Shown: positions 34,356-43,547 of the stretch, piece by piece
How positions within the stretch are numbered: the first letter of the stretch is position 1
How the letters are laid out: each line of letters opens with the position of its first letter
Source: an uncultured Fluviicola sp.
GTDB lineage: Bacteria; Bacteroidota; Bacteroidia; Flavobacteriales; Crocinitomicaceae
Direction: 5' to 3'
Assembly (NCBI RefSeq): GCF_946478805.1
Contig: NZ_CAMLDC010000005.1
Coordinates: forward strand, 1-64,000
Length of the DNA stretch: 64,000 nt
Notes under the pieces: generated by a model
Told to the model about the DNA's origin: nothing
The model's input: only the letters and a program-made list of their open reading frames with translations
The model's database searches: none
Position numbers and translations under genes: made by a program

Positions 34356-35912
34356 ATGAAACAACTACTTCTTGTATTCATCCTTGCTAGTTCCTCTGTT
34401 TTTGCACAAAACTGGAGTGATAATGTAGCAAGTATCGTTTACAACAAATGCTCATCCTGCCATCATCCCGGAGGAATTGCACCATTCTCATTAATGAGTT
34501 ATGCGGAAGTCAGCCCGATGGCAAGCGCTATTAATGATGCTATCGCTACCAACGAAATGCCTCCATGGCCTCCCGATGAAAATTATCAGCAATACAGCCA
34601 TTCACGTGCATTGAGTTCGACGGATAAAGCAACGCTCGTGTCATGGCTTACCAATGGAACACCCGAAGGAAATCCGGCAAATGCTCCTGCTCCACCGATC
34701 TTTAATTCGGGCAGCATTTTAGGAAACGGTGATTTGATGCTTCAAATTCCACTATACCAAAGTAAGGCACAAGGTGGGCATGATGATTATGTTTGTTTCA
34801 GCCTTCCTACCGGATTGACTCAAAACAGGTATGTCCGCGCGATGGAAATTGTTCCTGGAAATAGACAAATTGTTCATCATGCACTCATTTACATTGATCC
34901 AAGCGGAAGTTATCAAGGTGATACAATTGGTGGAGATTGTGGAGGTCCTCCACAAAGTTCCACGCTCATCGGTGGATATACACCAGGTTCTTCACCATTG
35001 ATTTTCCCTTCAGCAACCGGATTTAAATTGGGGATGTCCATTCCGGCCAACAGCAATCTCGTTTTTGCCATGCATTATCCTCAGGGAAGTTATGGTCAGT
35101 ATGACAGTACCAAGGTCATCCTTCATTTTTATCCACCTGGAGAAACCGGGATCCGGGATGTATATGCTGCGCCTGTGTTACAAAACTGGTCGCTTTCAAT
35201 TCCCCCCAATCAACTGTCATCGTTCACGGCACAATACCCGGCATCCGGAGGAGTCCCCACAAATTACAGTATTTTAAGTGTTTTTCCTCACATGCATTTA
35301 TTGGGTAAAACTATTCGGGCTTATGCTGTAACACCGGCAAATGATACCGTGAAGTTCGCTGATATTCCACAATGGGATTTTCACTGGCAGGATTTCTACT
35401 TCTTCAAACACCTGCAAAAGGTTCCTACAGGATCTGTTTTAAAAGGAGAGGCCACTTATGACAATACCATAAACAATCCTAGTAATCCGAGTGACCCTCC
35501 TGTTTTGGTTCACGCAGGTGAAAGCACTACCGATGAAATGTTCCTGGTTTACTTTCATTTTCTGCAATACCAGCCAGGTGATGAATTGATTGATTTGGAA
35601 TCATTACTTAGTTTGGGAATGCAGGAACTTATTTCCGATGACGATTGGAAAATATTCCCTGTTCCTTTTTCAGAAAGCGTCTCAATTAAACCAAATCAGC
35701 TAAAAAGCGGAGACATCGTTTCACTGGCTATCTATGATTATCAAGGAAGGCTGATTCGCACCATTTGTGACAAACAACCCATTTCAACCACATTCAATGG
35801 CTTCGAATGGGATGGTTTATCAGAAACCGGCGCTGCATCCAAAGCAGGAACCTATTTTATCTCCATGATTTGCAACGGAGTAACCAGCTCTCACCCAATT
35901 ATCAAAAATTAA
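34356..35912 (+). CDS. cytochrome c/copper type II monooxygenase-like T9SS protein
   Basis: 518 residues. The ATG at 34356 starts a signal peptide (MKQLLLVFILASSSVFAQ); the longer frame has no signal peptide at its start. Residues about 20-110 contain a c-type heme motif CSSCHH and a distal Met region (NEMPPWPPD). Residues about 165-400 resemble the peptidylglycine-hydroxylating/dopamine monooxygenase fold, with likely copper ligands in QIVHHALIYID, FAMHYP and FPHMHLLGK. A T9SS/FlgD-like sorting domain ends it (WKIFPVPFSES to SSHPIIKN). It should be exported and bind heme and copper; the substrate is unknown. Its terminator lies inside the convergent ctp gene. Confidence 0.82.
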   Translation: MKQLLLVFILASSSVFAQNWSDNVASIVYNKCSSCHHPGGIAPFSLMSYAEVSPMASAINDAIATNEMPPWPPDENYQQYSHSRALSSTDKATLVSWLTNGTPEGNPANAPAPPIFNSGSILGNGDLMLQIPLYQSKAQGGHDDYVCFSLPTGLTQNRYVRAMEIVPGNRQIVHHALIYIDPSGSYQGDTIGGDCGGPPQSSTLIGGYTPGSSPLIFPSATGFKLGMSIPANSNLVFAMHYPQGSYGQYDSTKVILHFYPPGETGIRDVYAAPVLQNWSLSIPPNQLSSFTAQYPASGGVPTNYSILSVFPHMHLLGKTIRAYAVTPANDTVKFADIPQWDFHWQDFYFFKHLQKVPTGSVLKGEATYDNTINNPSNPSDPPVLVHAGESTTDEMFLVYFHFLQYQPGDELIDLESLLSLGMQELISDDDWKIFPVPFSESVSIKPNQLKSGDIVSLAIYDYQGRLIRTICDKQPISTTFNGFEWDGLSETGAASKAGTYFISMICNGVTSSHPIIKN

Positions 35913-35926
35913 TATATTGTACACAA

Positions 35927-37498
35927 TCAGCGCTTCAGAAACTGGAGCGCTTTTTGGATTTCCTTGTCATAAGATGCGACAACGAAAAAATATCCTTCCT
36001 CTATAAACAATTGACGTGCAATCTCGGCCTTCAGGACGTGTCTCATCAATTCCTCACTGCGCGCAAAATCAGAAGCGTTGTATGGGATCTTCAATTTCTC
36101 CCCTTCTGAAACCAGTTTCTGTAAAAGAGGTTTTGGCGTATTGAACGCCGCATTGAATTCCGAAATGGAAGGCCACGAGTTTCGCTTATTTGACACAAAA
36201 TCAAAAGCAACTTGCTGAAATACGCCGGAGTAACGGAGTGTGAGATAATAAATGGTAGAATTCGACGTGTCCAGGGGAACAAAAATATCCGGCATTATTC
36301 CTCCACCATCATAAACAGTTCGTCCTTTAACAGTTTGGAATTTATGTGCGTTTTTGAAAACAGATGAATCGGGAGCGAAGTATTCACCATTATCTCTTCT
36401 CTTTTCAGCACTGTGATAATAATCTTCATAGCTGTCCCCAAAAGGTTTTTGGATGCATCGACCCGAAGGAGTATAATACCTTGCGATAGTCAATCTCAAA
36501 TCACTTTTGTCGGAAAGCGAGAAATCCTGTTGAACCAATCCTTTTCCAAAAGATCTTCTACCGATGATTGTTCCGCGATCGTTATCTTGAATTGCTCCGG
36601 CAACGATTTCCGAAGCAGAAGCAGAATTTTCGTTGATCAAAACTACAAGCCCCGTGTTTTCCAATAAGCCTCCACCTTGTGCATATCGGGTGGTGCTTAA
36701 GTATTTTTTTCCCTTTATAATAACGATTTTTCTTCCTTTCGGTAAAAATTCATCCGAAATCTTAACCGCCTGATCCAACACTCCACCACCATTGTCTCTT
36801 AAGTCAAAGATGAGTTTTTTCATCCCTTTTGCTTTTAATTGCTTAGCGGCAAAATAAAATTCCTGGGCACATGAAACAGAAAAATTATCCAAACGGATAT
36901 ATCCTGTTTTTTCGTCCAGCATCTGTGCGCAAACGATTGAAGGAATTGGAATAATGCCGCGGGTAATCGTTTTCTCGATTTTCTTCTTACTGCGGTAAAG
37001 TTGAATTTTCACTTTCGTGCCAGGCTCTCCCTTCAACTTACCCAATACATCTTCATTCTTGATTTTCTTATCCGCCACGTTTTTTCCGTCAATCATCAGG
37101 ACCTTATCTCCTGCCAAAACACCCATTCCAAAAGAAGGTGAGTTTGGAATGACGTTCGTAACACATAAGGTATCCCGGATGATTGCAAATCGAATTCCGA
37201 TTCCACCGAATTTACCATCAATTTGCTCATTCATCGCTTTCAGATCCTTGTAAGGGATATAATTCGAATGCGGATCCAATTCATGAAGCATATCTGAAAT
37301 GGTCTTTTCAAACAATTTCGTGCTTTCAATGGAATCAACATACTCCCGATCCAGCAAACCGATAATTTCCTGCATCTTGGAATAATTACCTGAACTCTGT
37401 TGAGCAACCGGTTGATTTAATCTTGATCCGAGTAACAAACCAATGACCAGGAAGATCATTAACAATACCGGATAAACAAAGGCGTATTTTCTATTCAT
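35927..37498 (-). CDS. S41 C-terminal processing peptidase (CtpA/Tsp family)
   Basis: 523 residues. An N-terminal membrane anchor (YPVLLMIFLVIGLLLGS) is followed by the S41 N-terminal region and a PDZ domain (GIGIRFAI to MIDGKNVADK, about 90-180). The peptidase core has the nucleophile Ser294 (middle Ser of SASASE) and Lys319 in RRSFGKGLVQ, with the usual 25-residue spacing. It probably trims C-termini of periplasmic or envelope proteins. Its start overlaps the dCMP deaminase-like gene by 8 nt, so the two are co-translated. Confidence 0.95.
   Translation of the reverse strand: MNRKYAFVYPVLLMIFLVIGLLLGSRLNQPVAQQSSGNYSKMQEIIGLLDREYVDSIESTKLFEKTISDMLHELDPHSNYIPYKDLKAMNEQIDGKFGGIGIRFAIIRDTLCVTNVIPNSPSFGMGVLAGDKVLMIDGKNVADKKIKNEDVLGKLKGEPGTKVKIQLYRSKKKIEKTITRGIIPIPSIVCAQMLDEKTGYIRLDNFSVSCAQEFYFAAKQLKAKGMKKLIFDLRDNGGGVLDQAVKISDEFLPKGRKIVIIKGKKYLSTTRYAQGGGLLENTGLVVLINENSASASEIVAGAIQDNDRGTIIGRRSFGKGLVQQDFSLSDKSDLRLTIARYYTPSGRCIQKPFGDSYEDYYHSAEKRRDNGEYFAPDSSVFKNAHKFQTVKGRTVYDGGGIMPDIFVPLDTSNSTIYYLTLRYSGVFQQVAFDFVSNKRNSWPSISEFNAAFNTPKPLLQKLVSEGEKLKIPYNASDFARSEELMRHVLKAEIARQLFIEEGYFFVVASYDKEIQKALQFLKR
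35929..35957 (+). terminator. terminator of the monooxygenase-like gene, inside the ctp coding end
   Basis: 10-bp stem (35929-35938 with 35942-35951, one G-T) with a 3-nt loop and TTTTTGG after it. The hairpin also encodes the last codons of the convergent protease gene. Confidence 0.8.
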
Positions 37499-37952
37499 TT
37501 ATGTTTGGGTCTGGGATGTGAACAACTTCAACACCTGCGCTTTTCAAGAAATCAACGCCCATGGTGTCTTTATATTCCATCATATAAACAACTCGTTTGA
37601 TTCCTGCTTGAAGAACCAGTTTACTGCAATCTTTGCAGGGTGATAAGGTAATGAAAAGCGTAGCACCACTGCAATCGTTTGTGGAGCGTGCCACTTTCAG
37701 GATTGCATTTGCTTCTGCATGCAATACATACCATTCGGTATTTCCCTGTTGATCTTCACAACAATTTGGAAAGCCTGCCGGTGTTCCGTTGTATCCATCA
37801 GAAATAATCCTTCCGTCACGCACAATGAGTGCTCCTACTTTTTTTCGTTCGCAATGTGACAATTCCGCCCAGGTTTGAGCCATTCTCAAATAGGCTTTGT
37901 CATAACGCATTCTTTTTTCTTCTGTTACTTCTCTGTCAAGTTCTACAACCAT
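37491..37952 (-). CDS. cytidine/dCMP deaminase family protein (ComEB-like)
   Basis: 153 residues, zinc-dependent deaminase fold. The zinc site is His78-Ala-Glu80 (VLHAEANAIL, with catalytic Glu80) and Cys106/Cys109 (SPCKDCSK). The N-terminal WAELSHCERKKVGALIV and DGYNGTPAG segments are those of dCMP deaminases, which make dUMP for thymidylate synthesis. An exact -7 box ends 4 nt before the ATG (leaderless). The ctp gene overlaps its 3' end by 8 nt. Confidence 0.93.
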   Translation of the reverse strand: MVVELDREVTEEKRMRYDKAYLRMAQTWAELSHCERKKVGALIVRDGRIISDGYNGTPAGFPNCCEDQQGNTEWYVLHAEANAILKVARSTNDCSGATLFITLSPCKDCSKLVLQAGIKRVVYMMEYKDTMGVDFLKSAGVEVVHIPDPNINE

Positions 37953-37956
37953 GTTG

Positions 37957-37964
37957 CAAAGATA
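37957..37964 (-). promoter_or_regulatory. -7 box TATCTTTG, 4 nt from the start codon
   Basis: Exact TAnnTTTG on the minus strand for the deaminase-ctp operon; a leaderless transcript is predicted. Confidence 0.6.
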
Positions 37965-37967
37965 GGA

Positions 37968-38660
37968 TTAATCAAGTAAGGTAAATTTATATCCGACCCC
38001 TCGAATTGAATGAAAAAATCGGGGGTTCTTCGGATCTTCTTCAAACAGTTTCCGAAAACTCAAAATATAATTGTCAATCGTTCGCCCGGTGGGAAATTGA
38101 TCATTTGTCCATAAGCTATTCAGTATTTCATCGCGGGAAACCACCTCATCTTTTCGTGAGAAGAATAATTGGATCAGTTCCATTTCGCGTTTACTTAGCT
38201 CCTCTTTTTCACCGGAAAAAATATTTTCTACCTCAAACGAAGCCGGCAAGACACGATAATTCCCGATTTTTATTTCTGAAGGAATCGCAACCTGTTTTTT
38301 ATTAGGTTGAACCAAAATCGAACATCGCAGGATGAATTCTTCCAGGTCGAACGGTTTCGGCAAGTAATCATTTGCCCCCAATTTCAAACCTGCAATCCGA
38401 TCAATGGTATTTCCTTTTGCAGAAATAAAGATGATCGGAACAGTGGAAACCTCCCTGAATGTGCGGCAAATATCCAATCCGCTCACTTCCGGCAACATGA
38501 CATCCAAGATTACAAGGTTGTAGTTATCCAATTGATTTTTCATTGCCAAAGCCTCTCTGCCATTGTTAATTGTGGTCACAGAATAGCCTTCCAATTCGAG
38601 ATTAAATTGAATCATTTCGAGCAAACTTTGCTCGTCTTCAATGACTAATACCTTGTTCAT
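37968..38660 (-). CDS. OmpR/PhoB-family response regulator, no adjacent kinase
   Basis: 230 residues. The receiver domain (1-120) has the acidic pair at 8-9, phospho-acceptor Asp53 (LVILDVMLPEVSG) and Lys102 in LPKPFD. A winged-helix DNA-binding domain (about 130-228) ends with the typical TIDNYILSFRKLFEEDP and RGVGYKF segments. It resembles RprY-type regulators of Bacteroidota. No histidine kinase gene is next to it, so its partner must be elsewhere. It ends only 15 nt upstream of the deaminase start, with that gene's -7 box in between. Confidence 0.93.
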   Translation of the reverse strand: MNKVLVIEDEQSLLEMIQFNLELEGYSVTTINNGREALAMKNQLDNYNLVILDVMLPEVSGLDICRTFREVSTVPIIFISAKGNTIDRIAGLKLGANDYLPKPFDLEEFILRCSILVQPNKKQVAIPSEIKIGNYRVLPASFEVENIFSGEKEELSKREMELIQLFFSRKDEVVSRDEILNSLWTNDQFPTGRTIDNYILSFRKLFEEDPKNPRFFHSIRGVGYKFTLLD

Positions 38661-38716
38661 CTGACAAACTTCAATAAAAAAGCGTTTTCAAGTTGGTTTC
38701 TTGTGTTAAAAGAGTG

Positions 38717-38724
38717 TAATTTTG
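38717..38724 (+). promoter_or_regulatory. -7 box TAATTTTG
   Basis: Exact TAnnTTTG, 27 nt before the ATG at 38752. A TTG at 38722 that would extend the protease frame lies in the box and is rejected as a start. Confidence 0.55.
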
Positions 38725-38751
38725 AGAAAACTACACATAAATATAAGCACA

Positions 38752-41235
38752 ATGCTAAAATATCTTTTAATGCTCGGCATATTCCTGTCGATTGGCGTAG
38801 CATTAAATGCACAGATAAGTGAGGGCGGACTTCCGATAGGGTTGCAAAAAGTGACTACTACCGCTGTTTCCCCGTTCCAATATGCTCCGTCTGAATATAC
38901 ACTTAGCAAACCCAATATTGCCGCTGCGAAGAATGAAGATTTGGCAAATGATTCAAAAGGTGCTTATCGTGTGGGTTTGAATGTGCCTGTTTCCATTAGT
39001 ATGAACTCTTCCGGAACCTGGACTTTGTTGACAAATGGAACAAAGGTTTGGAGATTGGTCATTTCGGGAAAAGACGCACTTGCTCTCGGACTGTACTTTT
39101 CAGAAGCGGTCCAAATTCCTGCTGGAGGAAAATTGTTTGCCTACAACGAAAATGGGAAACAGATTCTGGGAGCTTACTCCTCTTCAACAGACCATTTCCA
39201 GGCCATGGAAATGGTTCAGGGCGAAAAATTGTACCTGGAATATAGCGCACCGAGTTGGGTAGAGGAAACTCCTGTTTTTACTATCAATGAAGTCGTTTAT
39301 TTCTATCGGGGTGTAGAAGAACACTTGAATGCATTTATAGATAATGATACTGATTCAAAAGCCGGAACCTGCGAAGTAGACGTTGCTTGTTCCGAAGGAA
39401 ATAACTGGGCAAACCAGATCAAATCCGTTGTTCACTATACTTTTAACGATGGAAGCTCAACCTTTGTCTGTTCGGCTTCCACTATCAACAACACTTCAAA
39501 TGATTGCACACCTTATATTCTGACAGCTTGGCATTGTGGCGAAAGAGTCGCTGGTCAATCCATCGCAACTTGGGTTTGGTATTGGAAATATCAAAAAACA
39601 ACTTGTGCACCGGGTACTGCGAATTACAATGATCCTGCAAAAGGAACGAAGACAATGACCGGCGGAACAGTAAGAGCTTCTTCCGGTAATGGAACATTGA
39701 ACAATCCTCCGGATCCTTACGAGGTAGCCGGTTCTGATTTTTATCTGGTAGAACTGAGTTCACGGCCTCCGACTTCTTACGATGTGTATTACGCCGGTTG
39801 GGACAGAACCAATAATCCTTCGGCAAGTGGTGTTGGTATTCACCATCCTTATGGAAGCGCGAAGAAAATATCTACTTACACAAACCCACTAGAACACGCA
39901 ACCTTTTATACAGGAGCTTCGAATGCGCATTGGAAAGTTTATTGGGCAACGACCGCAAATGGTCATGGAGTAACGGAAGGTGGTTCTTCAGGTTCCCCGA
40001 TCTTCAATTCCTATGGTCGGATTATCGGTCAACTTTCCGGTGGAGAATCGGCTTGCACGGCCAATGGAGCAGGACAAGGAACCGGACCGGATAAGCCTGA
40101 TTTGTATGGAAAGTTCACTATCGACTGGGATCAGAATGGAAGCACTGCAAATGCACAATTGAAACCCTGGTTGGATCCGACCAATACCGGAGTGACTTAT
40201 TTGGCGGGATTATCTGCACCATGTGCCATAATACCAACTGAACCCGACGCAGAATTTATTGCAAATCCGACAACAGTAAGTATCGGCGGAACATCCCAGT
40301 TGACAGACCAGTCTACGGGAAGTCCTACCAACTGGGCTTGGGTAATTACACCGGCAACCGGTTGGAGTTATGTCGGTGGAACAAATGCATCGTCTCAAAA
40401 TCCACAACTTACTTTTTCTGTTGGAGGAACATATACGGTTGAATTAACTGTTTCAAATTCCAGTGGCTCGGATTCCGAATTGAAAACAGATTACATTTTC
40501 GTAACAGCAGCAACTTCCCCTTGTACAGCCACTTCCACTTATTGTGATGAATTCATTCAAAAAGTGACTTTGGAAGCGATTAACAATGAAACGGGGTGTA
40601 CCAACTACGCAAACTATAATTTGAGCGCCACATTGATCAAAGGGCAATCCTATGATATCACTATCATACCTCAAATAACGGGTGATAGTCCCGGAAGTGC
40701 ATATGTTGGCGATGAGATTGCCGCCTGGATTGATTTCAACGGTGATTTCGATTTCGATGATCTCGGTGAACGCATTGCTTTTGTATCCATTACTCCCGGT
40801 GTATCCCTGGTTTTCAATTTCCAGGTTCCCACAAGCACTGCGACAGGAATTGTCAAAATGAGAACCCGTATTACATTCAATGCAGAACAAGGAGGAGAAG
40901 GACCGATAGATCCTTGTGGTATCACGAATTATGGTGAGGTGGAGGATTACAATATTATTCTATCAAACTCACTTGGATTGGAGCAGAACCACTTGGATGC
41001 AATTTCAATTTATCCAAATCCGGCTTTCGATGAAGTACGTATAAATTTTTCCGGTATTGAAAGTGAATCCATATCAATCGAACTCCTGGACATGACCGGA
41101 AAAGTCATTCAAACGCAACAGCATATCACAAGTAGTGAAGGAGTTTTCGATTTGAGCACTGTTGCAAAAGGCAGTTATCACATTCGTATCTCAGACGGAA
41201 CCATCCAACGAATTGCACGAATCGTAAAACTATAG
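38752..41235 (+). CDS. T9SS-secreted trypsin-like serine protease with PKD and GEVED domains
   Basis: 827 residues. The start at 38752 opens directly on a signal peptide (MLKYLLMLGI to NAQIS). A propeptide region precedes a lysyl-endopeptidase-like protease domain (about 195-475), with catalytic His in TAWHCGE, the likely Asp in GSDFYLVELSS and Ser in GGSSGSPIF, as in Achromobacter protease I. A PKD domain (about 490-580), a GEVED domain (about 595-735, ending YGEVEDYNI) and a T9SS sorting domain (ISIYPNPAFDE to RIVKL) follow. An extracellular protease is likely; cleavage specificity is not provable here. The next gene starts 1 nt after its stop. Confidence 0.9.
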   Translation: MLKYLLMLGIFLSIGVALNAQISEGGLPIGLQKVTTTAVSPFQYAPSEYTLSKPNIAAAKNEDLANDSKGAYRVGLNVPVSISMNSSGTWTLLTNGTKVWRLVISGKDALALGLYFSEAVQIPAGGKLFAYNENGKQILGAYSSSTDHFQAMEMVQGEKLYLEYSAPSWVEETPVFTINEVVYFYRGVEEHLNAFIDNDTDSKAGTCEVDVACSEGNNWANQIKSVVHYTFNDGSSTFVCSASTINNTSNDCTPYILTAWHCGERVAGQSIATWVWYWKYQKTTCAPGTANYNDPAKGTKTMTGGTVRASSGNGTLNNPPDPYEVAGSDFYLVELSSRPPTSYDVYYAGWDRTNNPSASGVGIHHPYGSAKKISTYTNPLEHATFYTGASNAHWKVYWATTANGHGVTEGGSSGSPIFNSYGRIIGQLSGGESACTANGAGQGTGPDKPDLYGKFTIDWDQNGSTANAQLKPWLDPTNTGVTYLAGLSAPCAIIPTEPDAEFIANPTTVSIGGTSQLTDQSTGSPTNWAWVITPATGWSYVGGTNASSQNPQLTFSVGGTYTVELTVSNSSGSDSELKTDYIFVTAATSPCTATSTYCDEFIQKVTLEAINNETGCTNYANYNLSATLIKGQSYDITIIPQITGDSPGSAYVGDEIAAWIDFNGDFDFDDLGERIAFVSITPGVSLVFNFQVPTSTATGIVKMRTRITFNAEQGGEGPIDPCGITNYGEVEDYNIILSNSLGLEQNHLDAISIYPNPAFDEVRINFSGIESESISIELLDMTGKVIQTQQHITSSEGVFDLSTVAKGSYHIRISDGTIQRIARIVKL

Positions 41236-41236
41236 A

Positions 41237-42361
41237 TTGAAGAAACCAAGAGTGATTGTTAGCGTTATTAACGATTTGAATACCGATCAGCGTGTTCATA
41301 AGGTTTGTTCGTTCATTCGGAATCAAGGATATGAAGTCTTACTTGTAGGCAGAAAGCTCAAGTCAAGTCAAAAAATGGAAGTCCGAAGTTACCGCACCAA
41401 ACGCTTCAGGATGGTTTTTGAAAAAGGAGCTTTATTCTATGCCTGGTTTAATTTTCGCCTATTTTGGTTCTTGCTCTTTCACCGATGCGACATTCTTGTG
41501 GCAAATGACTTGGATACCCTCCTTCCAAATTACCTGGTATCCAGATTGAAACGGAAGAAATTGGTTTACGATTCACATGAATATTTTACCGAAGTTCCGG
41601 AACTGATCAGCAGACCGAAGATAAAAGCCGTGTGGGAGAGAATCGAACGGTTTATCTTTCCGAAACTAAAATTTGTGAGTACTGTTAACTTATCCATTGC
41701 TCAGAAGTATGCCGAAAAATATGGTGTTTCCCTCAAAGTAGTCCGAAATGTTTCACCTCTTTGGCATCCTGCTTCCATCATGTCCAAAAAAGAACTGGGA
41801 ATCCCTGAAGGAAAGCACATCTTGATCATGCAAGGTGCCGGATTGAATGTGGACAGAGGAGTTGAAGAAGCAATTCGCATGATGCCCCTTTTGCAAAATA
41901 CCCTGCTCATCATCGTAGGAAACGGAGATATCATTCCCGATATGAAAAAGCTGGTGGAGAAAGAAAAATGGCAAGACCTGGTGCTTTTCTTCGGAAAACG
42001 CCCGTACCAGGAATTGCTTCAATTTACCCAACAAGCCGACTTGGGTTTAAGTTTTGACCAACCCACCAATCCGAATTATCTGTTTTCACTTCCCAATAAG
42101 ATTTTCGATTATATCCATACTTCGACTCCCATTGTCTGTTCCGATCTGATTGAAGTCTCGAAACTCGTCAAGGGCTACGAAGTCGGTGAAATTGTAACAG
42201 ATTTCGAACCACAACATCTTGCAAGACAGATCCAAACAATTCTCGACAATCCGAAATTGGTGGAAACCTGGAAAAACAATTGTAAAGTTGCTGCCCGTAA
42301 CGAAAACTGGGAAGTGGAGGTTCAACAGTTAAACGAATTCTATCCGAAAGTTCATGAATAA
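41237..42361 (+). CDS. GT4-type glycosyltransferase, TTG start
   Basis: 374 residues with the GT-B fold of family 4: an N-terminal Rossmann segment (VIVSVINDLNTDQRVHKVC), an acceptor-side region (YDSHEYFTEVPEL) and a C-terminal donor-binding region (LILIMQGAGLN-type, then DLGLSFDQPTNPNY). It likely transfers a sugar from an activated nucleotide to a surface polysaccharide or lipid. No ATG is available early enough: the frame opens with TTG at 41237, one base after the previous stop, with an in-frame GTG at 41252 as alternative. It overlaps the next glycosyltransferase by 8 nt. Confidence 0.88.
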   Translation: MKKPRVIVSVINDLNTDQRVHKVCSFIRNQGYEVLLVGRKLKSSQKMEVRSYRTKRFRMVFEKGALFYAWFNFRLFWFLLFHRCDILVANDLDTLLPNYLVSRLKRKKLVYDSHEYFTEVPELISRPKIKAVWERIERFIFPKLKFVSTVNLSIAQKYAEKYGVSLKVVRNVSPLWHPASIMSKKELGIPEGKHILIMQGAGLNVDRGVEEAIRMMPLLQNTLLIIVGNGDIIPDMKKLVEKEKWQDLVLFFGKRPYQELLQFTQQADLGLSFDQPTNPNYLFSLPNKIFDYIHTSTPIVCSDLIEVSKLVKGYEVGEIVTDFEPQHLARQIQTILDNPKLVETWKNNCKVAARNENWEVEVQQLNEFYPKVHE

Positions 42362-43457
42362 GCAAATCCATATAGTCTCTTTCGATGTACCGTTTCCTCC
42401 GGATTATGGTGGAGTTCTGGATGTTTACCTCCGGGCAAAAGGATTGAAAAGTCTGGGTTATCACATTATTCTTCACTGCTACGAATATGGCAGAGGGCGA
42501 AATCATGATTTCTCTGAAATTGCAGACGAAGTCTACTATTATGAGCGGAAAACCGGGTTGAAATCGCTCTTTTCAAAACTTCCATACATTGTAAAAAGCA
42601 GGAATTCCCAAGAACTTCTGAACCGGTTGATGGGAGATCAACATCCGATTCTATTGGAAGGTCAGCACAGTACCTTTTGGGCAAATGAACTAAGCAAAAA
42701 CAACCGGAAATTAGCTATTCGTATGCATAATGTCGAGTGGCACTATTACCGGGATCTGGCAACAAATTCCAAGACTTATTCGGAACGATTGTACTGCAAG
42801 GTAGAAGCCCGGAAATTGCGAAAACAAGAATTGCAATTAAAGAAAATCCCCTTGTTATGTATTTCCAAAAGAGATTTGGATTATTACCAGAATTTAGGAT
42901 TTCATGGGGTTTACCTTCCTGTAACCATCAATTCCGACCTGATTCTGGAACCAGTGGAAGGAAAACATTTCGCATTGTTTCACGGCAACTTGTCGGTTTC
43001 GGAAAATCAGGAAGCTATCGACAAACTGATCCTGGAAAACAAACGCGCATCCTTTGACATTCCTGTCGTTATTGCCGGTAAGAATCCAAATCCGGTCTTA
43101 ATCAAGAAAATTGAAGCACAAGGTTGGGAATGTATTGCAAATCCGGGTGATTCGGAATTGAACGATCTGATGCGAAGTTGCTCTGTGCATTTATTGATCG
43201 GTTTCAAGACAAGTGGAATCAAACTGAAAGTGATTCGTGCTTTACTTACAGGAAAACCATGCATTGCTACCAAAGAATTGGCCGGAACTCCGGCTTTGGA
43301 AAAACACTGTGAGATTTGGGATCCGGTTTTGCCTTTAGCAGACAAGATAAAATCTGTGCTGGCGGGAAATCACGTTTTCGAAAGTCGATTGGAAGAATTG
43401 GAATCCGAATTCGGTGTGGAAAAACTGAAAGCTGCTTTGGAGGAAATTGGGTTTTAG
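42354..43457 (+). CDS. glycosyltransferase, GT4/GT-B type
   Basis: 367 residues. The N-terminal motif IVSFDVPFPPDYGGVLDVY (glycine-rich loop) and RMHNVEWHYYRDLA are typical of GT-B glycosyltransferases of surface polysaccharide loci. The C-terminal half has the donor-binding area (FALFHGNLSVSENQEAI and GIKLKVIRALLTGKPCIAT). It overlaps the preceding glycosyltransferase by 8 nt, so the two are probably translated together and act in one glycan pathway. A flippase at 55.8-57.3 kb could be related, but is 12 kb away. Donor and acceptor are unknown. Confidence 0.85.
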   Translation: MNKQIHIVSFDVPFPPDYGGVLDVYLRAKGLKSLGYHIILHCYEYGRGRNHDFSEIADEVYYYERKTGLKSLFSKLPYIVKSRNSQELLNRLMGDQHPILLEGQHSTFWANELSKNNRKLAIRMHNVEWHYYRDLATNSKTYSERLYCKVEARKLRKQELQLKKIPLLCISKRDLDYYQNLGFHGVYLPVTINSDLILEPVEGKHFALFHGNLSVSENQEAIDKLILENKRASFDIPVVIAGKNPNPVLIKKIEAQGWECIANPGDSELNDLMRSCSVHLLIGFKTSGIKLKVIRALLTGKPCIATKELAGTPALEKHCEIWDPVLPLADKIKSVLAGNHVFESRLEELESEFGVEKLKAALEEIGF

Positions 43458-43480
43458 AGGGGAAAACACATTTAAATTTT

Positions 43481-43511
43481 TCCTCCCCCTTTATCCCCCT
43501 CCAAAGGGGGA
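43481..43511. repeat. CCCCCTTT/AAAGGGGG palindromic intergenic repeat
   Basis: An 8-bp stem (43485-43492 with 43503-43510) sits in the gap between two convergent genes. Pyrimidine-rich elements of this kind (CCTCCCCCTTTATCCCCCTC...) are, from memory, common in Bacteroidota intergenic DNA. There is no canonical T-tract on either strand, so terminator function is unsure. Confidence 0.6.
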
Positions 43512-43547
43512 AAACGAAAAAATCTTCTTTTGCGAGGTCTTATCGTC

